This document shows positions 1 through 6,817 of a stretch of DNA of 15,733 nucleotides, piece after piece. Each line of letters begins with the position of its first letter. The first letter of the stretch is position 1. The stretch comes from BS750m-G28 sp035527235. GTDB taxonomy: Archaea > Thermoproteota > Bathyarchaeia > TCS64. The position numbers were made by a program, and so were the translations under genes. The stretch is taken from positions 1-15,733 of the forward strand of contig DATLAV010000063.1 of assembly GCA_035527235.1 (NCBI GenBank). The letters are read 5' to 3'. Below the pieces are notes generated by a model that saw nothing but the letters and a program-made list of their open reading frames with translations, was not told the DNA's origin and did not search any database.

Positions 1-269
1 CGAGAAGAACGAGAAATAACATTTTTAAAAGCATACTAGAGAAGCATTTTTGTCGTGATTTCTCCTAGGAATATCAATCTTAAATAGTCCAGCTTTTCAA
101 CGTCATTCATGGGTAAAGAATATTTTTATTATCATGGTTAACACCGTTAGCGTTTAGTCTCATAGAAACGGAATAACGTGTAGGTCACGGAAGGGCTGTA
201 TTCATGAAAAATGTTAGTTTATTGTTATTTCTATTCATCAAGAACATTGGATATTACGTAAAATGTTAG
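1..269. other. A/T-rich stretch with no recognisable gene
   Basis: No coding region, RNA gene or clear promoter is recognised here. The base composition is visibly richer in A and T than the gene-dense part of the window. A 12-base direct repeat (AAAATGTTAGTT) occurs at 208-219 and 260-271, the second copy just before the integrase-like frame. It may be chance in such A/T-rich sequence. Confidence 0.5.
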
Positions 270-629
270 TTGTACGCACTCTCGGTGGGGTACTCTCAGA
301 ATAGGGGGCGAATTCTATTGAACCCTCAGGTGAAGAAACCAGGGGGTTCGAATCCCACCCCCCGCACCAGAGAGTACACCCACGGTATAGACGTCTTCAA
401 AAGGTTTCTCAGGAGTAAAAGGCTAAAAAAAGACATCTTGTTGCCCCCATCCACTGTCGAGTCCAAGTTTAGAAACATCAAGACCCTGGCCCGAAGTATC
501 AACCTATGGGACTCGGAGGCAGTGAAGCACTATCTCGATTTCTCTGACCTCAGTGGAGGGAGAAAGCACATTGTAGCATTTATACATGAAGAGACCTTCA
601 TTTTCCCAATACTTGCGCGTGCGTATTAA
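270..629 (+). pseudogene. Integrase N-terminal domain relic, open through an embedded tRNA 3' end
   Basis: This is a 119-codon open frame with a TTG start. Its second half (from about residue 35) resembles the helical, SAM-like DNA-binding N-terminal domain of archaeal tyrosine recombinases. It has the pattern of a Ser/Pro-Ser-Thr-Val followed by two helices (TVESKFRNIKTLA, then DSEAVKHYL) and a Ser-Gly-Gly-Arg-Lys turn. No catalytic domain follows: the Arg...His-x-x-Arg...Tyr residues are absent and the frame stops at TAA near 629, so this would be a truncated remnant. Codons for about residues 25-33 lie in a tRNA 3' end. That is the arrangement seen in SSV-type integrases, whose gene contains the attachment site. 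Base composition differs from the rest of the window. The family call rests on pattern memory only; a chance frame is possible. Confidence 0.45.
342..369 (+). other. tRNA 3'-end fragment (tRNA-Leu-like), probable attachment site
   Basis: The segment has a T-loop TTCGAAT at 347-353, a T-stem 3' strand CCCAC (354-358), an acceptor 3' strand CCCCCGC (359-365), a discriminator A and an encoded CCA (367-369). It matches the usual 3' end of archaeal class II tRNA-Leu. The 5' T-stem strand here is GGGGG, leaving one mismatch. I looked upstream for the matching GCGGGGG acceptor strand, a D-arm and an anticodon arm. None is recognisable; the nearest acceptor candidate, at 285-291, lacks a proper D-arm. 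An isolated tRNA 3' end inside an integrase-like frame is typical of an att site of an integrative element. Confidence 0.6.
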
Positions 630-1104
630 GAAATTTTGAACGTAGTGAAATGTTATCTTGGAATAGTCTCTACTAAAAATTGGTATTCAAAGTCATATTA
701 GCAATGAGAGTAGCATATCTATTAGAAATATAACGACTCCATAGCCAACTTTAATCAACTAGGATAGAACCCTCAACGCTCGTATGATACGCCAAGAACT
801 TTCATCCATGTTAATCCAGAAACACCCATGTAAAAAAAATAAGGGGGGGGTCATTCGTCCGCCTGCGAAAATTAGCCCAATCAATGGAAGGACCGTGAAA
901 AACCCTCATCTCGGATCCGATTCAACACTAAAACCCGGGCAATTCCAAGAAAAACACTGACCATTCATCCAGAAACATGTGGGGGGGAGGGGGGGTTTAA
1001 ACATCGGAGCCCGAAAACACCCCCGATAAGATCCCATTCATACTAAAAGGGGCCACTTTTTCCACCTAAAACGCTGATCACATGACCCCCCTCACAATTA
1101 GAGA
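630..1104. other. Non-coding A/T-rich stretch with two G-runs
   Basis: No gene is supported here. There are two conspicuous homopolymer blocks, eight G at 843-850 and G7-A-G7 at 981-995. Each lies downstream of a copy of the 11-base sequence ATCCAGAAACA (814-824 and 967-977). The stretch may be decayed element DNA between the integrase relic and the tRNA-Trp gene. Confidence 0.5.
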
Positions 1105-1236
1105 TGGTGGGGCCGGAAGGATTTGAACCCTCGACATTTGGGTTTCCGCTCCAAAAACTCTTCATCCCCAAGCGGGTCAGTCCAAGACTTCATACTTTCT
1201 GGAGCCCAACGTCATCCCAGGCTAGACCACGGCCCC
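1105..1236 (-). tRNA. tRNA-Trp (anticodon CCA) with intron after position 37
   Basis: Read on the minus strand, the gene begins with acceptor strand GGGGCCG (1236-1230) and ends with its complement CGGCCCC (1115-1109), discriminator A (1108) and a genomically encoded CCA (1107-1105). The D-arm has the GG of its loop. The anticodon stem TTGGG pairs with CCCAA (1142-1138), and the 5' part of the loop reads CT-CCA-G, giving anticodon CCA for tryptophan. The T-arm is GAGGG/TTCAAAT/CCTTC. An insertion of about 55 nt (1198-1144) separates nucleotides 37 and 38, the canonical archaeal intron position. CTCC next to the anticodon pairs with GGAG near the intron's 3' end, as in a splicing bulge-helix-bulge, although the bulges are not textbook. 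Without the intron and CCA the tRNA is 74 nt. Splicing by the archaeal endonuclease is inferred. Confidence 0.93.
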
Positions 1237-1263
1237 GACGCCAAAGACGCCTACCCCCACCAT

Positions 1264-1273
1264 CTAAATAAAG
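1264..1273 (-). promoter_or_regulatory. TATA-like box of tRNA-Trp
   Basis: On the minus strand this reads CTTTATTTAG, centred about 33 nt upstream of the tRNA 5' end. That is a suitable distance for an archaeal TATA box with a short tRNA leader. Confidence 0.5.
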
Positions 1274-1374
1274 ATTATCGTCAGACGACATTGTCACCCC
1301 CTCTAGTCTAACCGGAACGACCCGGGGCGCACGTACAAAACCCTTAAGGAGCCCCCCTCATCAGAGAATCCAAA

Positions 1375-1788
1375 TTGACCCTCCTCTTCAAGAAACCGTA
1401 CATTCAGCAGATCATCGCGGGGGCCAAGACCGCCACCCGCCGGGCCAAGAGGCCCATGGTCAAGGAGGGCGGCGTCTACCACATCCGCCTCGACTTCTTC
1501 AACTACCTCCCCGACCGCATCAGGGTCGACAGGCTCTATACCCAGAGCCTAGGGGAGATGACCCTCAAAGACGTCACCATGGAGGGCCACAGCACCCTCC
1601 AAGAGTACCAGAAAGAATGGACGGAGATCTACGGATTCTGGGACGACGAGCAGCTCGTCTGGGTCGTCGAGTTCCAGTACATCGGCCCAGAACCGAAATC
1701 TTTAAACAACGGCCCAGTGCCCAAAGGTATGGGTTACCGGCCAAAGGGCGTGGGACCCACCCGAACCCATCCCGAACTCGGAAGTTAA
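1375..1788 (+). CDS. ASCH-domain protein, C-terminus read into the 5S rRNA gene
   Basis: This encodes a 137-residue protein with an ASCH domain in residues 1-100. ASCH is a PUA-like beta-barrel fold thought to bind RNA. The hallmark GxKxxxR is present as G16-A-K18-T-A-T-R22. The typical central strand (about residues 48-61, IRVDRLYTQSLGEM) and a terminal VWVVEF strand (95-100) follow. The start is TTG; no ATG or GTG lies between it and the upstream in-frame stop. A CTTAAG TATA-like element about 29 nt upstream fits a leaderless start. The fold is complete by residue 100. The remaining 37 residues are encoded by the 5S promoter and the first 59 nt of the 5S gene and look like read-through, not a designed tail. 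The RNA target is unknown. The domain is clear; the true extent of the protein is less certain. Confidence 0.8.
   Translation: MTLLFKKPYIQQIIAGAKTATRRAKRPMVKEGGVYHIRLDFFNYLPDRIRVDRLYTQSLGEMTLKDVTMEGHSTLQEYQKEWTEIYGFWDDEQLVWVVEFQYIGPEPKSLNNGPVPKGMGYRPKGVGPTRTHPELGS
1695..1707 (+). promoter_or_regulatory. BRE/TATA promoter of the 5S rRNA gene
   Basis: A purine-rich GAAA element is followed by CTTTAAAC, with the TTTAAA core at 1701-1706. The core is centred 26-27 nt before the predicted 5S 5' end, the standard archaeal spacing. It lies within the coding frame of the ASCH protein. Confidence 0.7.
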
Positions 1789-1854
1789 ACCACGCTCCGT
1801 CCGCGGCTGTAGTGATGTCTTAGGCCTCGCGAACCCGTAGAAGCTGGTGGCCCA
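1730..1854 (+). rRNA. 5S ribosomal RNA
   Basis: The conserved 5S core CCATCCCGAACTCGGAAGTT is present at about 1768-1787. The two ends form a 9-bp helix I: TGGGTTACC at 1730-1738 pairs throughout with GGTGGCCCA at 1846-1854, counting G-U pairs. The length of about 125 nt is normal for archaea. It has its own TATA promoter at the expected distance and no 16S or 23S gene nearby, so it is an independent 5S unit. No clear T-rich terminator follows, and the ATPase gene on the other strand ends only 12 nt further on. The terminal nucleotides could be off by one to three bases. Confidence 0.93.
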
Positions 1855-1866
1855 CCCTTCTCAACA

Positions 1867-2754
1867 TCAGTGGACGACGCCCAGCCTGTGGAGTTCCTCG
1901 ACGAGGACGCTCCGTGTCCCGTTCAGGGCCGTCTGCCTCTCAACGTACTCGTCCCCCGTCATCTCGCCGCGCCTGAACTCCGCGTCGAGGCCGCTGAGCT
2001 GCCCATCGATCTCCTCTATCCGATGCCTCAGCATGTCAGCATAGGACGCGTGCCCCACCATCTCCTCCCCCACGGGAGCCATATCCGTCTTGATGACGCC
2101 ATCCTCGATCCGGAGGATCCTGTCAGCGGCCCGAGAGACAGAGGGATCATGGGTCACCATCAGGATCGTCTTCACCATCTCCTTGTTCACCTTCTTAAGG
2201 TACTCAACCACGATCCGGGCGTTCGCCGTATCCAGCTCCCCCGTTGGCTCGTCCGCGAGGATCACGGGGGGGTCGTTCGCAAGGGCAGCCGCCAAGGCGA
2301 CCCTCTGCTGCTCTCCTCCACTCAGCTCCCCTGGCTTGTGGTGCCTCCTGGGCACCAGGCTCACGATCTTGAGCAGCTCGTCGACCCGCGCCTCTCGCTC
2401 CGCCTTAGGCTTCCCGAAGGCGACCATGGGCAGCTCGATGTTCTCCTCGGCGGTCAGCGTGGGGATCAGGTTCATCGTCTGGAAGACGTGCCCCACAGTG
2501 TTCCTCCTGTACTCCACAAGCTGCTGAGCGCTCATCTTCGTCAGCTCCTTGTCGAAGACCCTGACGCTCCCCGCCGAGGCCTTGTCCAGGCCGCCTATGA
2601 TATTAAGCAGCGTCGTCTTCCCTGATCCGGACGGCCCTATGAGGGCCACCATCTCACCGGTCTTAATTGTGAGGTTGAGCCCCCTCAGGGCCTGAACCTC
2701 AAGGGAGCCCAAGGAGTATATCTTCACAAGGTCAGTCACAATTATCGTCAACAC
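1867..2754 (-). CDS. ABC transporter ATP-binding protein (LolD/MacB type) with C-terminal extension
   Basis: This is the ATPase subunit of an FtsX-type (mechanotransmission) ABC exporter; it hydrolyses ATP on the cytoplasmic face. All nucleotide-binding motifs are present: Walker A GPSGSGKTT (40-48), Q-loop Q92, signature LSGGEQQR (144-151), Walker B VILADEPTGE (164-173, D168 and E169) and H-loop H202. The usual LolD-type domain ends near residue 225. About 70 further residues form a charged helical tail, including a SHOCT-like segment (about 245-278, with RRGEMTGDEY). The start is GTG, 22 nt after the permease stop and preceded by a good Shine-Dalgarno GGAGGTGG, so the two genes are co-transcribed and translationally linked. 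The substrate cannot be told from sequence. Confidence 0.96.
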   Translation of the reverse strand: MLTIIVTDLVKIYSLGSLEVQALRGLNLTIKTGEMVALIGPSGSGKTTLLNIIGGLDKASAGSVRVFDKELTKMSAQQLVEYRRNTVGHVFQTMNLIPTLTAEENIELPMVAFGKPKAEREARVDELLKIVSLVPRRHHKPGELSGGEQQRVALAAALANDPPVILADEPTGELDTANARIVVEYLKKVNKEMVKTILMVTHDPSVSRAADRILRIEDGVIKTDMAPVGEEMVGHASYADMLRHRIEEIDGQLSGLDAEFRRGEMTGDEYVERQTALNGTRSVLVEELHRLGVVH

Positions 2755-2776
2755 ATTCCACCTCCACGATCACTTC

Positions 2777-5536
2777 TCATTCGTGGGTCCTCCACGTCGG
2801 GTTGTTCGAGGCGTTCCTCACCGCCAGAACGATGGGCAGCACTGTGGAGACCACAAGCAGGCCAATGATGGCCGTTATGGTCAGCTGCGCCCAAAGGGGA
2901 AACACAGTGTGATGTACAAGCAGAGAGGGGATCGTGACGTTGTACACCTCTGTCTCTCCCCACATCATCACGAAGCCGACGCCCGTGCCCACAACGACCG
3001 CAAACAGGACCATGCCCAGGCTCTCCACGAGCAGCGTGGTGGTCAGCTGGGCGTTGGAGAAGCCCCTGATCGCCATCACGGTGATCTCCTTCCAGCGGCT
3101 CCTGATGGTCGTGAATATCACGATGGCGACGCCGAGAGACGAGACCAAGGCAGCGAAGTAAACGCCCATCTGTCCGACCTTCATGCTGCCCGTGAGGATG
3201 ACGTTCTTGTTGGATGCACTCACGACCTCGGCAGCGACGTCAACCCTCTCTATGTTGGGATCTACGCTCTCGAGTAAACTCTTCATGCCCTTCGTGTCGG
3301 CGCCCTCTTCGAACTTCACGAGTATGCGCGCTGAGTCCATGTATGTCTCCTTGATGTAGAAGCTCTTCGAGATGTAGAGCGTCGGATCCTGGGGCGTCCA
3401 CGCGGGCCCGGCTTCCCGACCGAAGAAACCGACGGTCCCGAAGCTCTTCACGAAGTTGCCCACCTTGATGAGCCAGGGCGTGCCCAACGGGACGTCCATA
3501 ATCTCCGCTACACCGCGTTCGAGCAGTCCGTATGTCTCTGACTCGTTCATCTTGTCCAGGGCGCCTTGAGGCCAGAGCCAGCCCTCCTCGAGATACGCTA
3601 TCTCCTTGAACTCAAGGGGGTCTATCATCCGAACCGGGATGTCACCGAGGTAGGAGGGGGCATCGAGCCAGATCTCGACGGTGGCCCCTGCCACACCCTC
3701 GACCTCAACAACCCTATCCCTGATAGACTCGGCATTATCCATCGAGAAAAGCCAGACCGACGCGTCGGCGCCGATCATCAGCCTCGTCAATCGTTCATTG
3801 TACTCATAGGTGCTCGCCATACCGCCGATCACCGAGACCCCGTATCCCAGGATCAACGCCGCTAGAAACGTGGACGCCACCGTCCTCTTGATGTTCCGTC
3901 GGGCGCTGATGGTGGAGAAAATCGCGATGTCACCCGCAAGACGGCCGGACAGCCCCCCCAGGGCGTTGTGGAACCAGGGGAAGTACCTGATGAACAGAGT
4001 AGTGAGCCCCCAGAACAGCAGTATCGGAGCTATGTAACTGAGAAGATAATCGGTCCCCCACCAAGTGGCGTACAGTATGCTCACGATGAAGTTCGGGTCC
4101 GAGGGCCTGAAATGTTCGACGGTCAGATGCATGGCAAGCATCGCCACCCTGTAGATGCCCAAGCTGAGAGCGAGCACCGGCTCGTGCCATGAACCGCTTT
4201 CTGACTCCTCCTCGCTCTGGTATTCCCTGAGCGCGTCCACTATGTTCAACTCCAGAGCCTTCCGGGAAGGACTGTAGACAGCAACGATCGCCAGCGTACA
4301 GCTGAAGCCTATGGACGCGATCAACGTGACCGGCGACATGGAGAACAGCACCTGAATGAAGTTAAACGAAGGCATGACTAGGGGCAAGATGAATGCTCCG
4401 AGTAAAATACCGGATACACCGGCGACCAGCCCAACGATGAGGGCTTCAAAAAGGAATATGTAGAAGACCTGCCTGTGGGTCAAGCCCCTCGTGAACAGGA
4501 GCGCTATCTCCCGACGTCGCAGGCTCATGGAGATCTCCGATACAGTCATGCCCAGGTACCAGGCGGTGAAGAAGACGGGCAGGGCCACGAGGATGGTGTT
4601 CGTCCTCTGTTGGCCTGAGAGGACCTTGATGGACTCGAGGATGCTTCCCAGGTAGTTCACTGGCACGTACTGGAGGCTAGCGCCCAGGTTGTTGATCACG
4701 CCCCAGACGTTTTCTACGTTGTTGATGGAGTCCTCTATGCTCCACGCGTTGAGCAGGGCCTCCCGGTCCAGGGTGATGACGTTCTCTGCCATGATCACCC
4801 TAGTGTGTCTTCTCCAGCTGCTGTATATCTCGTTCATCCAGTCGAGGAACGTGTCCTCCCTGAGGAAGATGAGCCGATGTGGAGGCCTCCTACCGATCTC
4901 ACCCGTGCCGGTAAGGACCGACCTGAGGAACGTGGCGTACTGCCCCATGGCGACGGAGAAGAGCCTCGTGTCCACCTCGACAAAGTCCCCCACCCCCATC
5001 TCCTTGTAGAGCCTCCTAAACAGCACAGCAGACCCGGGGTTGTATGTGTTGACGGAGAGAGTGACGGTGTCACCGACGGTGAAGAAAGTGGCGTTCAAGG
5101 AGCCCCTCTCCACGTATATCTTGCCGTACTCCAGCTCATCGAGGCCAATGAAGCCTTTCATCAGGGTCGAGTTGGGGTTGATGGCGACGAAGGTGTAGGG
5201 CATCGAGCCGTTGACACCGGAGATATTGACTTCCATGCCCTCACCGGGTCCTATCTGCTCGCTCCTGAACAGGTATTCGACACTTTTGACGTAGTCGACC
5301 CGGGCTAGCACATCATTCACCTCTTTGAGGGCCGTCGCCGTCAGGTCCCGGTTCTCGGCCGAGGAGACGATGTCGATGTCGGTAACGTCAAGCGCCTCGT
5401 TCAGTATGGACGCTCCAACCGCATCTGCGGCCTGCATGATGCCCGAGAAGAGGGTGGCTGCCAACGCCACACTCAGGAAAAGGACAAGGAAGATCGATCT
5501 CCCTCGCACGAGGCGTTTAAGGGCGTAACGGAACAT
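2777..5536 (-). CDS. ABC transporter permease with two FtsX domains
   Basis: This 919-residue membrane protein is the permease partner of the ATPase just downstream. Predicted membrane segments lie at about 14-36, 313-335, 357-387, 400-421, 497-517, 552-573, 790-810, 836-858 and 883-906. Two FtsX domains are seen (about 315-440, ending in NIVDALRE, and 790-910), each preceded by a large extracytoplasmic domain (37-312 and 575-785). This is the duplicated-FtsX layout, unlike single-domain MacB or LolC. Such proteins usually move lipids, lipoproteins or peptides out of the membrane, or transmit force, and do not import solutes. ATG start; a TTAAAAG-type TATA element (5564-5570) lies about 31 nt upstream. 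It is the first gene of a two-gene operon. Substrate unknown. Confidence 0.95.
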   Translation of the reverse strand: MFRYALKRLVRGRSIFLVLFLSVALAATLFSGIMQAADAVGASILNEALDVTDIDIVSSAENRDLTATALKEVNDVLARVDYVKSVEYLFRSEQIGPGEGMEVNISGVNGSMPYTFVAINPNSTLMKGFIGLDELEYGKIYVERGSLNATFFTVGDTVTLSVNTYNPGSAVLFRRLYKEMGVGDFVEVDTRLFSVAMGQYATFLRSVLTGTGEIGRRPPHRLIFLREDTFLDWMNEIYSSWRRHTRVIMAENVITLDREALLNAWSIEDSINNVENVWGVINNLGASLQYVPVNYLGSILESIKVLSGQQRTNTILVALPVFFTAWYLGMTVSEISMSLRRREIALLFTRGLTHRQVFYIFLFEALIVGLVAGVSGILLGAFILPLVMPSFNFIQVLFSMSPVTLIASIGFSCTLAIVAVYSPSRKALELNIVDALREYQSEEESESGSWHEPVLALSLGIYRVAMLAMHLTVEHFRPSDPNFIVSILYATWWGTDYLLSYIAPILLFWGLTTLFIRYFPWFHNALGGLSGRLAGDIAIFSTISARRNIKRTVASTFLAALILGYGVSVIGGMASTYEYNERLTRLMIGADASVWLFSMDNAESIRDRVVEVEGVAGATVEIWLDAPSYLGDIPVRMIDPLEFKEIAYLEEGWLWPQGALDKMNESETYGLLERGVAEIMDVPLGTPWLIKVGNFVKSFGTVGFFGREAGPAWTPQDPTLYISKSFYIKETYMDSARILVKFEEGADTKGMKSLLESVDPNIERVDVAAEVVSASNKNVILTGSMKVGQMGVYFAALVSSLGVAIVIFTTIRSRWKEITVMAIRGFSNAQLTTTLLVESLGMVLFAVVVGTGVGFVMMWGETEVYNVTIPSLLVHHTVFPLWAQLTITAIIGLLVVSTVLPIVLAVRNASNNPTWRTHE

Positions 5537-5563
5537 ACCAAGATAACTCTGCTGAAAGGGGAT

Positions 5564-5578
5564 GTTAAAAGATTTATC
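5564..5578 (-). promoter_or_regulatory. TATA element of the ABC exporter operon
   Basis: On the minus strand, A/T-rich sequence around CTTTTAAC lies about 31 nt before the permease ATG. That spacing matches other start codons in this window. It shares a 150-bp intergenic region with the divergent DUF1512 gene. Confidence 0.5.
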
Positions 5579-5651
5579 ACTCGGCCGGTCTCGCAGCCAT
5601 CCGAGGGCTGGATTTTTCTTTTATGAGGGTCTTTCGCACCTCACATGAAGG

Positions 5652-5659
5652 TTTATAAA
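5652..5659 (+). promoter_or_regulatory. TATA box of the DUF1512 operon
   Basis: TTTATAAA is a near-ideal archaeal TATA box. Its centre is about 31 nt before the ATG at 5687. This places the transcript start a few bases before that ATG and downstream of the alternative in-frame ATG at 5645, so it decides the start codon. Confidence 0.75.
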
Positions 5660-5686
5660 ACGGTAGCAAGCTTCACAGTGATTGAT

Positions 5687-6808
5687 ATGTTTCTGGACAT
5701 AGGACAGCTGTTGCAGAACAACAGCGACATCGGCATGATCATTCAGACCCTCTTCAGCCTCAGCTTCATCATATACCTCTTCTACGCGCAGCGCATCCAA
5801 GCGATGACGATGCTCAGGCAGATAGAGGGTACCCTGAGGAAGGTGAAGAACATCAGGGACGAGGGGCGAAAAGTCTCCATCGAGACGGTTAAGGAGATCG
5901 GAAAGCCAGTCAACGACCCCACACCGGATGTCGACAGGCTGATCGAGTCATTCATAATAGGTCCGGTGAGCCTCGACCCGGCTGGAATCGTGGGCAAGCT
6001 CGACCAGTTGTTGAACGTCAGGGACGACACATTCCTGGAAGACGTCAGGATAATCGCGCCCCAGGCCACGGAGGTTGAGGCCCACAACATCGAGAACCTC
6101 ATCGAGGCGGCCTCAGCCCTCAACTCCTACTACAAGGCGATCCGCCACTTCTACCTGCTGGGTAAGAAAACGATGAATATCTACGTCATCATGCAGATCC
6201 ACATGATTCTTCCCATGATAATCAAGGAGATCGAGGCGACGTCCTCGGCGATACAGGCGTTCAGAAACGGCATGCCCATCGGGGACGGCGTGGGTGCGCT
6301 CGTCGCCGCCAAGCTGATGAGGGGACACGAGTGGAGGGACACGGCCAAGGAGATGGTCATGGCTGAGGTTCCTTACGAGGGACGAACCCTCATAGTCGTG
6401 AAGGCGAAGGGCCCCGGGGGCTCCGTCGGAAAGCCGGGTGACGCAATTGAGAAAATCCTGAACGAGGACACCGAGAAGAAGGTGAAGGCGGTTATCATGA
6501 TAGATGCGGCGGGGAAGCTCGAGGGCGAGCCCACCGGGGGTATCGCGGAGGGCATAGGCGCCGCGATAGGGGGCGTCGGCGTCGAGAAGTACAAGATCGA
6601 GGAGTCGGTGAAGCGGCATGAAATCCCGATGTACGCAATAGCCATCAAGCAGGACATCAGCCACGTGATCGCCCCCATGGTCGAGGAACTTCACAAAGCG
6701 ACGGACAAGGCGCTGGAGTCGGTGAAGCGCATAGTCATGAACCGAACGAAGGAAGGGGACTGGATCCTCGTCGCGGGCATCGGCAACACGATGGGGATAG
6801 CCCAGTAG
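5687..6808 (+). CDS. DUF1512 family membrane-anchored protein
   Basis: This 373-residue protein matches DUF1512, an archaeal family of about 370 residues with no assigned function. An N-terminal membrane anchor (about 16-34) is followed by a charged, probably coiled-coil segment (40-75). A helical middle region includes a hydrophobic stretch near 163-180. The C-terminal domain (230-373) has a glycine-rich segment (241-256), a second one (280-299, with GGIAEGIGAAIGG) and an ending VAGIGNTMGI. These glycine loops suggest ligand binding, but no known nucleotide-binding motif is complete. I chose the ATG at 5687 because a strong TATA box lies inside the stretch that an earlier in-frame ATG (5645) would make coding, and because the length then matches the family. 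The zinc-ribbon gene follows 9 nt after the stop. Function unknown. Confidence 0.9.
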   Translation: MFLDIGQLLQNNSDIGMIIQTLFSLSFIIYLFYAQRIQAMTMLRQIEGTLRKVKNIRDEGRKVSIETVKEIGKPVNDPTPDVDRLIESFIIGPVSLDPAGIVGKLDQLLNVRDDTFLEDVRIIAPQATEVEAHNIENLIEAASALNSYYKAIRHFYLLGKKTMNIYVIMQIHMILPMIIKEIEATSSAIQAFRNGMPIGDGVGALVAAKLMRGHEWRDTAKEMVMAEVPYEGRTLIVVKAKGPGGSVGKPGDAIEKILNEDTEKKVKAVIMIDAAGKLEGEPTGGIAEGIGAAIGGVGVEKYKIEESVKRHEIPMYAIAIKQDISHVIAPMVEELHKATDKALESVKRIVMNRTKEGDWILVAGIGNTMGIAQ

Positions 6809-6817
6809 GTGAACGGG

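Noticed and set aside
208..271. 12-base direct repeat AAAATGTTAGTT as integrase arm sites
   Set aside because: There are only two copies in A/T-rich DNA, with no further spacing pattern; chance is a sufficient explanation.
285..366. A complete class II tRNA ending at the fragment
   Set aside because: GTGGGGT at 285-291 could pair with six of seven acceptor bases and the length would fit. But there is no GG-bearing D-loop, no proper anticodon stem with a 7-base loop, and the T-stem has a mismatch.
1144..1198. Possible C/D-box guide RNA inside the tRNA-Trp intron
   Set aside because: There is one CTGA and one near-C box (GGGATGA), and the bases before CTGA partly complement the anticodon loop. 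The second C and D boxes are poor or missing and the pairing does not obey the fifth-nucleotide rule, so I do not call it.
1870..2625. 251-residue open frame on the plus strand opposite the ABC ATPase
   Set aside because: It lies antisense to a gene with every ABC motif, and its Leu/His/Arg/Pro-rich translation has no domain. It is a shadow of GC-rich codon use.
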